From: CAYGJN01 sp964350135
GTDB taxonomy: Bacteria > Bdellovibrionota > Bacteriovoracia > Bacteriovoracales > Bacteriovoracaceae
Assembly: GCA_964350135.1 (NCBI GenBank)
Contig: CAYGJN010000066.1
Location: forward strand, 1 to 15,460
Direction of reading: 5' to 3'
DNA length: 15,460 nucleotides
Part shown: in pieces, positions 7,112-14,058 of the stretch
Numbering within the stretch: position 1 is the first letter of the stretch
Layout of the letters: every line of letters starts with the position of its first letter
Notes under the pieces: model-generated
Told to the model about the DNA's origin: nothing
The model's database searches: none
Seen by the model: only the letters and a program-made list of their open reading frames with translations
Program-made: the position numbers and the translations under genes

Positions 7112-10100
7112 CGGATATCTGTTAAATCTCCATCTGTTATTTGAAGCTCTGGAAAAGAATCTGAAAAATAAACCCAAGTATAATCCAATTCGTCCGGATC
7201 ATCGACTATGTCCCAGTCTTCACTTGAGTTAAAAGCTGCCTCGTTGCTATCATCAACAGTGAATGTAGATGAGTCAGTAAAGCTATTATAAGTGTCAGTG
7301 TCGTCATCATCGAAACAACCTGTAACTCCAGAACCAGTTAATAAATCACTAACTGACCCACCACTTACGCTGTAGCCACAAAAGGTATCTATTTTTGTAC
7401 CGTTGATACTAATGGGATCAAAATTTGTTTGATTGCTTCCACCTAAATTATTGGCAGCTGATATAGGAGTATAAAAAGAACGACGAATAGTGCCCCCTGT
7501 ATTATCTCCAGCAATACCGCCAAGGTATTGAGAAATACTAAGAGCATTCGTTATTTGAAAGACAAGTTCTGATCGAATATCAGAGATAGTGCTTAAGTTA
7601 CTAGAAGCAACCCCTCCTGTAACTACATCAGCTGCCCCACTATTATTGATTGCAATAGCTCCTTCAACTTTAGACTTATTTATATCTCCTTGATTAACTC
7701 CTGCGACACCGCCGATATCAAAACCAGAAAATGTATTATAAGTTGCTGTTCCATCTCCCGCAGCTATAGCATTAGCAATGCTAAGTTCAGTAATAATACC
7801 TGTACTCTGATTCCAAGCAGCGACCCCACCTATAATAGCTGCTTTCGATGTTTGATTTGTATAATCAGCTAATACATTTATCGCTAGTGAAAAAAAGCTA
7901 TCTGAGATTGTTCCGTAATTATCCCCAGCTACTCCACCAACTTTTAATGTCCCCGCATTTGTATTTGTATAGGAAGTTGTGGCTATATCAACAGTTGAAT
8001 TTAACACACTGATATTATCGATAGTGCCATTATTAGTAACGGCCAGAGGAGCTATTGTTACAGTTGCTGTATTAGCAGTTAATCCAGCATCACCAATATC
8101 TATTCCATAAAACTGAGTATTTAAAATATGTGAAGTTGATAAAATATTATAGGCCAGTCCACGTTCAGCATTAGTAACTGCAGGGTTCATATCAAGATTA
8201 AAAATAATATGCCCTTCCCCATCAAACTTAGCATCGAATGAATTAAAAAAACTTGCACCAGAGTTAATTGATCCAACTGTGCCTTCAAAGTCTAAATCTC
8301 TTTTTAAGACATAATAATTTCCACCACTCATATTTATAAAATGACCTGGACTACAAATCCAAATAGGATCATTTTCAGACCCACTACCAACACCTGAACT
8401 TCCACCGGCCATGAAGCCACTGCAATCTCTTGTGGACTCCCATGAAAGAATTGGATAATCCTCTCCTGGATCATCATGAAACCAAGTCGAGGCCATTGCT
8501 CCACCCCAAGTAGTAATAGTATTAGAACCATTATACTGATTAGCCTGATAAGCTGTTGCTAAAGTGTCTGAAGTACAATTTGTATTTGCAGTAGTCCCAA
8601 TAATCTCAGCCGTACCAAAAGAAGTTGCACAATCATCCGCCATTCCATTTATTCCAAATACTGCTCCTGCAGAGTTGGCATTGACTCCAGGATCTACTCT
8701 TATGGGACCTCCTGTATGAAAACTTCTAGTAATTGGGCAATTTGCTGTATTACACCATCCCATAAGTCCACCAGTATAAGCATTGCCTGTGGTTACAGAT
8801 GAAAAAATACTTGTTTCTGAATAAGAGTCTTCAATAATTGTTCCTTGTCCGTAGGAAACAATCCCTCCAATATAATCCAGAGCAGATAAAAAACCTCGAG
8901 ACTTAGATTGGCTTACCTTAAAAGGATTAGCGGCATTAATCTCACCAACAATTCCTCCTACTCGAGCTCCTCCATCTGTTATAATCTTTCCATCAAAATA
9001 AGAAGAATCTACATAGGAGTTAGGCCCAGCGGAACTTGCTTGCACAATTCCAACAATTCCACCAAGTGAGCTATACCCTGTCACAAGACCTCTAAACTGA
9101 GCGTATTCAATATAGGCATCATTGATCATACCTACAATCCCACCTATATTTGCATAACCTTCAACTACTCCATTCACTGTTACATTGCTAATATAAGATT
9201 CAACTGCTGAGGATGAGTCCATTTTTCCAACAACACCACCGATACTGCCACAACCTGAACCTGAAGTTTCATAACATTCCAAACTTAAGTCTTCTAAGGT
9301 AAAGTCTTTTACTGGAACATCATCTCCAATAGCTCTAAACAACCCTCCAATATCATCATAGCCAACACCTACTCCTCCCACAGAAATTTTTATTCCTTCT
9401 ATGGTGTAATCATTTCCAACAAAACTGCCTAGTAAATGATTGGCCTGAGTGGTTCCGATTGGTTCCCCCCAAGGAGTAAAGGCATTGGTAATTAATTCAA
9501 AATCAAGATCATTCATAAGCTCAAAATGGGCGCCATTATAAGTTTCACCACTACTCCAGTCCCCACTAGTCATTGGTGCATTCATCTGATCTTCAGTACA
9601 AATAATATAAGGGGAACCGAGAGATCCATTTCCAGCAGCAAAAAGATTTGTCCCTGAGCCTGTAGTTAAACCAGGTCCAGAACATATATCACTACCATCA
9701 ACTTCAATATAAACTTCTAGGTTGGAGCCACTGGCATAACCTTCAATATAGCTATCAAGTGTTCCAAGTCCACCTTCAGTTAGAAAATCACTATATCCTC
9801 TATCGTCTGCTGCCTGACAATTACTGGCCTGCACTCCTGCTGAAGAAGTTGCATTAGGGCCATAAAAGGATCGGACAATTGTAGGAAATGGTAAAGATCC
9901 TGTTCCCCATGGAATTTTCAAATTATTAACAGCAGTTACACTGGTTGCCGCAAGTCCTTGAGTTGCAGCACTTTCAACAGCGTAGCAGACACTAGTAAGC
10001 CCATCATTATAACTAAAACTTCCCCCTTCATAATCAAACTCAGGAAGAATAACTTGAAAACCGTTAGCATGTCCCTTCTCACTAGATTCATCAAAGCTAT

Positions 10101-10431
10101 GAGCGCATGGAGTACCAACTCCATAGCCACTTACATAAGAAAGATCCCCACATGAAAAAATATCGTCTACGGTTTCACTGACTGTTACCCCAAGAAAATT
10201 TGCATCACTACAAGTGGCCGTAGAAATATCAAGCTCAAGATCAACTTCTCCGCCAGCAAGAACAATACTAGAAGAGCCACAACGAGCTGTACCTTCCATT
10301 TCATTTCCACCACTATCCCAACCAATGGAAGCGAAAGTCCAATTACCGTTAGTTAGTTCTAATTGTAAATCAGCGGCATAGAGAACTCTGGAAAAGGCAT
10401 CCCCAGTAGTATTGTTTATTCCCCAAAGCAT
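7102..10431 (-). CDS. Giant GLUG-repeat protein (upstream paralogue), signal-peptide start disrupted
   Basis: From the first in-frame ATG (10431) the frame gives 1,109 residues, but that Met lies inside a conserved segment ('MLWGINNTTGD' against 'YLWGVNNSTGD' in the downstream paralogue). The homologous frame continues upstream to about 10563 and includes a lipobox. The order matches the paralogue: N-terminal domain; module opener 'LGSPYIICT' near residue 273; a GLUG run about 398-590 with IGGVVG, IGGIVG, LGGIVG and VGGIVG units; a second opener 'NDPIWICSP' near 687; and a second series (VGGVAG, IGGVAG, LGGIAG) towards 1010. The C-terminus is rich in Asp and Ser. If made from 10431 it would lack a signal peptide and stay in the cytoplasm, so either an unusual start is used or the copy is defective. 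The long intact frame argues against old decay. Confidence 0.75.
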   Translation of the reverse strand: MLWGINNTTGDAFSRVLYAADLQLELTNGNWTFASIGWDSGGNEMEGTARCGSSSIVLAGGEVDLELDISTATCSDANFLGVTVSETVDDIFSCGDLSYVSGYGVGTPCAHSFDESSEKGHANGFQVILPEFDYEGGSFSYNDGLTSVCYAVESAATQGLAATSVTAVNNLKIPWGTGSLPFPTIVRSFYGPNATSSAGVQASNCQAADDRGYSDFLTEGGLGTLDSYIEGYASGSNLEVYIEVDGSDICSGPGLTTGSGTNLFAAGNGSLGSPYIICTEDQMNAPMTSGDWSSGETYNGAHFELMNDLDFELITNAFTPWGEPIGTTQANHLLGSFVGNDYTIEGIKISVGGVGVGYDDIGGLFRAIGDDVPVKDFTLEDLSLECYETSGSGCGSIGGVVGKMDSSSAVESYISNVTVNGVVEGYANIGGIVGMINDAYIEYAQFRGLVTGYSSLGGIVGIVQASSAGPNSYVDSSYFDGKIITDGGARVGGIVGEINAANPFKVSQSKSRGFLSALDYIGGIVSYGQGTIIEDSYSETSIFSSVTTGNAYTGGLMGWCNTANCPITRSFHTGGPIRVDPGVNANSAGAVFGINGMADDCATSFGTAEIIGTTANTNCTSDTLATAYQANQYNGSNTITTWGGAMASTWFHDDPGEDYPILSWESTRDCSGFMAGGSSGVGSGSENDPIWICSPGHFINMSGGNYYVLKRDLDFEGTVGSINSGASFFNSFDAKFDGEGHIIFNLDMNPAVTNAERGLAYNILSTSHILNTQFYGIDIGDAGLTANTATVTIAPLAVTNNGTIDNISVLNSTVDIATTSYTNTNAGTLKVGGVAGDNYGTISDSFFSLAINVLADYTNQTSKAAIIGGVAAWNQSTGIITELSIANAIAAGDGTATYNTFSGFDIGGVAGVNQGDINKSKVEGAIAINNSGAADVVTGGVASSNLSTISDIRSELVFQITNALSISQYLGGIAGDNTGGTIRRSFYTPISAANNLGGSNQTNFDPISINGTKIDTFCGYSVSGGSVSDLLTGSGVTGCFDDDDTDTYNSFTDSSTFTVDDSNEAAFNSSEDWDIVDDPDELDYTWVYFSDSFPELQITDGDLTDIRWW

Positions 10432-10573
10432 GGCACCGCCATCAGTTTGGGCCGCAAAGAATCCGGTCTTAAAAACAACCGCACTTTTTTCTACTTGAGA
10501 TTTTTCGCTACAAGAAAAAAGAATACATAAAATGATGAGTAGTATTGTTTTTAGAACGACGAATCCCCTCCAT
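10432..10573 (-). other. Lipoprotein signal-peptide coding segment without an in-frame start codon
   Basis: In frame with the gene at 7102-10431, codons 10563 down to 10510 read 'FVVLKTILLIILCILFSC', which aligns residue for residue with the paralogue's 18-residue signal peptide 'MVVKKISLLILTLFLFSC'. TTC stands where ATG is expected. Going upstream there is no ATG, GTG or TTG before the in-frame TAG at about 10617-10615. GGAGGGG (10571-10565) lies immediately before. The ATG at 10573-10571 is in another frame and reaches a stop after 21 codons. Dropping one G from the GGGG run (10568-10565) would join that ATG to the lipoprotein frame. Confidence 0.75.
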
Positions 10574-10625
10574 GTAAAAGCGTCGGCCCTAAAATTAAAC
10601 CAAGGTGGAGACTATGTGTAAATGG

Positions 10626-10631
10626 ATTATA
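10626..10631 (-). promoter_or_regulatory. Possible -10 element upstream of the GLUG pair
   Basis: A perfect TATAAT lies on the minus strand in the gap between the ATP-grasp gene and the GLUG gene, which would start transcription near 10619. No good -35 is seen at 16-19 bp upstream. It could let the GLUG pair be transcribed separately from the operon above it. Confidence 0.4.
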
Positions 10632-10647
10632 CGCTGTGTGAAATAAC

Positions 10648-11610
10648 TTACCCGAATAACCGAGTAAGTTCATCGGTGATAAGTAAGGCAAGATTTTCTT
10701 TTAAGGCCACAGAAACCTCAACAAGAAGTCCAGGACAGGTTGTATTCACTTCATTAACCTTATTATCAAGGATATCAAAGGCCAGCCAATACACTCCGTC
10801 TTTTGCAAGATTTTTTGAGTATTCTAGACAAATTTTATTAAGATGATCAGGTATCTTAATCATTTCAAAGCTAGCACCTTGGGCGATATTAGCAAGGAAC
10901 TCTCCCTTGGGAGGAGTTTTTTTTATTGTTCCAAGATGAAGACCGTTAAAATAAACAGTTCTAATTTCTCCGGACTCAACCGCTTTTAAGTACGGTTGGG
11001 CCATAAGAGGCCCGTGAAAATCTTTTGATTTTTTCTCAAATTTTAAAATTAAATCAGAGTCTGAAAGAGAAAACTTCTCAACACCAATGCCTTGGTAGAG
11101 ATCAACTGGTTTTACTATAATTGATTCATAACCAGAATTTTTTAAACTAGCGCAAAAATCTTTAAAGCCACCAGTAGATGATCCTATATAGCTTTGTACA
11201 TGGTCATTATATTCAAGAGGATGAATCTTTTCATTATGAAGCATAATACCCTCAGGATCATTTAAGGCCTTCATGCCATAGCGTTTAAGATCTTTAATCA
11301 TCCAAAGATATTTAAGATAACGAGTATCAAAGGGAGGATCTAGTCTCATATGAAAAATCGTATTGTCATCAACTGAGACTTTACAAGTATTTGCTAATTC
11401 AAATTTTGAAATATAAAGATTTTCATCTAAAGCAGAATCAAAATCATAAACTTCAAATCTAGGTGCTCCAGAAGAGAGAATATAAAAGTCTTTTTCAAAA
11501 AGAAGATAAACCTCTTGCCCTTTTTCTTTTAAAGTATGAGCAAGTAAAAGAGTTGAATCTTTTTTAGGAACTAGTTTTTCAAGAGGATCAATAAAAAGTA
11601 GATGTTTCAT
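10648..11610 (-). CDS. gshB: Glutathione synthetase-like ATP-grasp ligase
   Basis: A protein of 320 residues, close to the 316 of Escherichia coli GshB, which joins gamma-glutamylcysteine and glycine using ATP in the cytoplasm. Matching landmarks in order: 'IDPLEKLVPKKDST' (7-20) for the family's DPIxxxxxKKDSS; 'MRLDPPFDT' (88-96); 'NDPEGIMLHNEKI' (117-129); 'IVKPVDLYQGIGV' (165-177), the ATP-binding strand and loop; 'MAQPYL' (203-208); and the metal site 'FDILDNKVNEVNTTCPG' (278-294, Asp279, Glu287, Asn289). Differences: the usual GMGG loop is LYQGIG, and the Arg-containing GNLAAGGRGE loop is 'ANIAQGASFE', so an altered peptide substrate is possible. It overlaps the upstream peptidase gene by 4 bp (ATGA) and is last of a three-gene operon. 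Family assignment strong, exact substrate less so. Confidence 0.75.
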   Translation of the reverse strand: MKHLLFIDPLEKLVPKKDSTLLLAHTLKEKGQEVYLLFEKDFYILSSGAPRFEVYDFDSALDENLYISKFELANTCKVSVDDNTIFHMRLDPPFDTRYLKYLWMIKDLKRYGMKALNDPEGIMLHNEKIHPLEYNDHVQSYIGSSTGGFKDFCASLKNSGYESIIVKPVDLYQGIGVEKFSLSDSDLILKFEKKSKDFHGPLMAQPYLKAVESGEIRTVYFNGLHLGTIKKTPPKGEFLANIAQGASFEMIKIPDHLNKICLEYSKNLAKDGVYWLAFDILDNKVNEVNTTCPGLLVEVSVALKENLALLITDELTRLFG

Positions 11611-12638
11611 AGTTGTGACAGTAATCGTTCTTCAAATTTATCTCCCCCATATTCCTTATAAAGAGACTCAATGTAAAGAAAATACTCTACAAGAGAGCTT
11701 CCTCTTTTTTTATGAAGATTTTCTAGAGGAATCATTTTATCTTCATAAGTAAGATAAGCCGATAAAGAAGCATTATTCCATTTTCTAGTGGCTGCCTTGC
11801 AAGTTTTCATATTAAGTTTTTTACAAAGAGCACTAAGCTCTGGCCCTAACTCAAGAATTAAAAACTCATCTAACATTTTATCTGCATCTTTTTTGGTACT
11901 TGGTCTTTGCAACTCCAGTCTTTTTTTATAACGGTTTGAAAGAATCACAATCTTCTCAGATATCTTTTTCCTATTCTCATATTTTATTTTTTGTTTATTT
12001 AAAATCTCAGCACGATCTTTAAAATACTCTAAGGCCATTTTTTGCCCAAAATAATTAGCAAGGTTCTCATTAAGGTCAACTTCGTTTTTAACAAAAAATA
12101 TTGTGTGAAAAAGCTCATGAAAAATCAGCTCTGCTAATTCAAACTCATCATAATAAAAAAAGCTTGAAAGAATAGTGTCCGTAAAATAGCCAAGGGTGGA
12201 ATAAGCATAGACAGGGCGTTTGTATGTATAGAGATTTTGCTCATTAAGTTCTTTAATATACTCATCAGCGCTGCTTTCATGAAAAAAACCTAGATAAGGA
12301 AAGCACCCCATAATAGGAAAACAATGCTTTTTTGCTTTTAGCTCATCATAAGGAGCCGCAATAACTAAATGGGAAACGGCCTTGCCCTCAAGCTTAGTCA
12401 TTTTTTCATAAATATCAGTAGGCTTTCTTTTAAAATACTTATAGAAATATTTTTTATATTTTTGAACCAGTCTAATTTTTTCTTTATGCGCAGAAGGAGT
12501 TAGGGGACTTTTTAATACTTCATCGTTTGATTTTGCCCTGGACTGAAGACGAACTTGTCCAATGGTTTGCTCAGTAAGATAATTCACCTTAGCACAAGAG
12601 CTTATAAGAAGAAGGGTCAGTAATTTTACAAGAACCAT
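11607..12638 (-). CDS. Lipoprotein zinc peptidase, putative aminopeptidase family
   Basis: A protein of 343 residues. A short signal peptide ends in lipobox 'LISSC' (Cys15) followed by Ala-Lys, so it is probably outer-membrane anchored facing the periplasm. 'IFHELFHTIFF' contains HExxH (His174, Glu175, His178), and 'LNENLANYFG' supplies a likely third zinc ligand, Glu191. The stretch 'AYSTLGYFTDTILSSFF' before HExxH and the 'NExxA' after it are the pattern of the bacterial putative aminopeptidase family (PF10023). The C-terminal 140 residues are Lys-rich and helical. It overlaps the upstream barrel gene by 13 bp and the downstream ATP-grasp gene by 4 bp, implying coupled translation. Substrate unknown; coexpression with a peptide ligase suggests a peptide-processing theme, which is inference. 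Confidence 0.8.
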   Translation of the reverse strand: MVLVKLLTLLLISSCAKVNYLTEQTIGQVRLQSRAKSNDEVLKSPLTPSAHKEKIRLVQKYKKYFYKYFKRKPTDIYEKMTKLEGKAVSHLVIAAPYDELKAKKHCFPIMGCFPYLGFFHESSADEYIKELNEQNLYTYKRPVYAYSTLGYFTDTILSSFFYYDEFELAELIFHELFHTIFFVKNEVDLNENLANYFGQKMALEYFKDRAEILNKQKIKYENRKKISEKIVILSNRYKKRLELQRPSTKKDADKMLDEFLILELGPELSALCKKLNMKTCKAATRKWNNASLSAYLTYEDKMIPLENLHKKRGSSLVEYFLYIESLYKEYGGDKFEERLLSQL

Positions 12639-13231
12639 GAAAAGCCAGCTAAGTACTTCACATTGTCTCTGGCCTTATCAGTTTCAAAATAAGGAAAGAC
12701 TGTTCGAATAGAGCCATTGATAGTAAATCGTTCTGTAATTTTAAGTCTTAAAGTGAAAACTCCAAAAACACTATCTGTCTTAGTGCTTTCAACATCAAAG
12801 TTAAGAGTCTGTGTGACGCCACTTATATCAACCGTATAATCAACTTCTGATCTGGTAATATCTTTGGCATAGCCAAGTGAGATGATGGGCTGGAGAAAAG
12901 ATTTTCTTCCGGTAAAGGCCTGCTTTAAGCCTATCCCAAACACTTCACTGGTGGTTCTGTCTTGTTGATTTAAGATTGTAATGGTTGGATCGAGTATTCT
13001 TTGGGAGTTATCAGTTATGACATCTAAGTCTTTTGAGTAACTAAACTCTATGGCCGTTAGACCCCAAAGATAGACGGCAACTGCCCCGGAATATGTTCTT
13101 TCTACATATTTATTATCACGATTTTCACCGTAAATTTGGCGGTCATATCCAAAATTTCCACTCAGCTCCACCAAGGCGTAAGAACGCACGGCACAGGCTA
13201 AAAGGAATAGAGTTATCACTACCTTATTCAC
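12626..13231 (-). CDS. Small outer-membrane beta-barrel protein
   Basis: A protein of 201 residues from a GTG at 13231-13229. The signal peptide is about 19 residues ('MNKVVITLFLLACAVRSYA', cleavage after Ala). The mature part is a series of alternating polar/hydrophobic strands with aromatic ends and charged loops, consistent with an eight-strand barrel of the OmpA/OmpW size class. It ends 'YLAGFSWFL', a near-typical barrel C-terminus although the final residue is Leu rather than Phe. First gene of the operon with the lipoprotein peptidase and ATP-grasp enzyme. No SD is visible before the GTG, and an extended -10 ends six bases upstream of it, so the mRNA may be leaderless. Barrel call is from strand pattern only. 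Confidence 0.7.
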   Translation of the reverse strand: MNKVVITLFLLACAVRSYALVELSGNFGYDRQIYGENRDNKYVERTYSGAVAVYLWGLTAIEFSYSKDLDVITDNSQRILDPTITILNQQDRTTSEVFGIGLKQAFTGRKSFLQPIISLGYAKDITRSEVDYTVDISGVTQTLNFDVESTKTDSVFGVFTLRLKITERFTINGSIRTVFPYFETDKARDNVKYLAGFSWFL

Positions 13232-13237
13232 TCTTTT

Positions 13238-13246
13238 ATTCTAACA
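13238..13246 (-). promoter_or_regulatory. Extended -10 element of the barrel/peptidase/ligase operon
   Basis: TG-T-TAGAAT on the minus strand (13246-13238) is followed by six bases and then the GTG start at 13231. No convincing -35 is present, which extended -10 promoters can tolerate. Confidence 0.45.
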
Positions 13247-13375
13247 ATTTTTAATCTGTGATTTTCCTATAGGGCAGAAATGGAGCAAAAATGGCACTTT
13301 TTTCCGGTGCAACCCTGTAAGCTATATGGTGATTTTAGGGGTTTATCAAAAAAAACCTTACATGCAGCGCGAATA

Positions 13376-13388
13376 TGCTGACTCAGCA
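13376..13388. promoter_or_regulatory. 13-bp perfect dyad, possible operator
   Basis: TGCTGA-C-TCAGCA is a perfect 6+1+6 palindrome in the divergent intergenic region and is immediately followed by a CACGTG. The single-base centre makes it a poor RNA hairpin but a good dimeric-protein site. It would lie at about -58 to -46 of the promoter proposed at 13399-13427, a common activator position. Confidence 0.4.
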
Positions 13389-13398
13389 CGTGATCAAA

Positions 13399-13427
13399 TT
13401 TACAAAGATCCGGCCAACATGGATAAC
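13399..13427 (+). promoter_or_regulatory. Possible promoter of the Gly/His/Cys-rich protein
   Basis: TTTACA (13399-13404, five of six -35 positions) and GATAAC (13422-13427, four of six -10 positions) are 17 bp apart. Transcription would begin near 13434, giving a leader of about 60 nt containing AAGGGGAG before the ATG at 13494. Confidence 0.4.
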
Positions 13428-13493
13428 TATAAAAAATGGTCACTCGGAGGGAGCCATCTTAACAATCAACACCTGTCGAAGGGGAGCAATTTT

Positions 13494-13997
13494 ATGAAAA
13501 ACTTTATTTTACTTGCAGTTTTAGGAGCATTAACAACTTTTACTGCAAACGCAGGAGTTAGCATTTCTGTAGGACATCATGGTGGCGGACATTACGGTGG
13601 AGGCAATTATGGTGGTGGATATAATACTGGCCATGGCTGTAGAGCTGATATGGTAACAAGGGTAGGAAGAGTGATTCAATCTTTTCAAGCTCCAAGATGC
13701 CAAGGAGCAATGAGACAATGCCAAAGAGAACTTAGTAGAAGACAAGCACAAGGTCTTAATAGAAGAGCGACTTGTAGAACTGGTGCTGGTGGACATACTG
13801 GCGGCGGATATGGCGGCGGTCATAATAACCAGTCTAGAGTTTGTTATGTCGATAGAATTAGCAGTTACGGTCAGCACATCATGACTCATAGTGGACACGC
13901 TAATGGGTACAATGCAATGAACCAGGCCTGTACTGAAGCTTTAAATAAATGTAGAAGAGCAAAATCATACGATCAAAGATGCCGCAGAAGAAACTAA
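13494..13997 (+). CDS. Secreted Gly/His-rich protein with duplicated four-cysteine domain
   Basis: A protein of 167 residues from the ATG at 13494, chosen because AAGGGGAG (13479-13486) precedes it and a signal peptide follows at once (cleavage after 'TANA', residue 20). The frame is open from 13326, but the extra 56 residues have no secretion signal at their head. The mature part is Gly/His/Tyr-rich (22-48), then a basic domain with cysteines 49, 69, 76 and 94, a second Gly/His spacer (97-110), and a second basic domain with cysteines 117, 146, 153 and 163. The two domains share C-x6-C in 'GAMRQC' and 'CTEALNKC' and end in Cys-Arg, suggesting an ancient duplication with disulphides. His-rich spacers could bind metal, which is unproven. 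No known family recognised. Ends just before a strong terminator. Confidence 0.8.
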   Translation: MKNFILLAVLGALTTFTANAGVSISVGHHGGGHYGGGNYGGGYNTGHGCRADMVTRVGRVIQSFQAPRCQGAMRQCQRELSRRQAQGLNRRATCRTGAGGHTGGGYGGGHNNQSRVCYVDRISSYGQHIMTHSGHANGYNAMNQACTEALNKCRRAKSYDQRCRRRN

Positions 13998-14028
13998 TAA
14001 GGCCGACTCCTTAGATGTTTCTTTTTTG

Positions 14029-14058
14029 AGGGGCCAGTTTTCTGGCCCTTCTTTTTTT
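14029..14058 (+). terminator. Rho-independent terminator of the Gly/His/Cys-rich gene
   Basis: GGGCCAG (14031-14037), a TTTT loop and CTGGCCC (14042-14048) form a seven-pair stem extendable by G-T and A-T, followed by a seven-T run (14052-14058). The T-run ends inside the stop codon of the convergent gene at 14057. On the minus strand the hairpin lacks a following T-run, so it is one-directional. Confidence 0.9.

Noticed and set aside
7112..7177. 22-codon extension of the downstream GLUG lipoprotein
   Set aside because: It lies wholly within the end of the upstream gene in another frame, and the lipoprotein signal peptide starts exactly at the ATG at 7111.
10549..10557. Programmed -1 frameshift at the TCTAAAAAC stretch to rescue the GLUG signal peptide
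   Set aside because: The shift needed from the ATG at 10573 is +1, and the site does not match the X-XXY-YYZ slippery pattern.
10645..10670. AACTTAC/GTAAGTT inverted repeat as terminator of the ATP-grasp operon
   Set aside because: Seven AT-rich pairs around a 12-nt loop with no T-run on the minus strand make a weak structure; it overlaps the stop codon and may be chance.
13291..13313. Sigma-54 (-24/-12) promoter suggested by TGGCAC followed by GTGCA
   Set aside because: The spacing between the GG and GC elements is about 14 nt instead of 10.
13326..13493. 56-codon in-frame extension upstream of the Gly/His/Cys-rich protein
   Set aside because: It would bury the signal peptide. The AAGGGGAG-ATG at 13494 followed immediately by a secretion signal is far better, and the extension overlaps the likely promoter and operator.
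13330..13493. Riboswitch or structured leader ahead of the Gly/His/Cys-rich gene
   Set aside because: Only short, wobble-containing stems could be drawn and no known riboswitch core was recognised.
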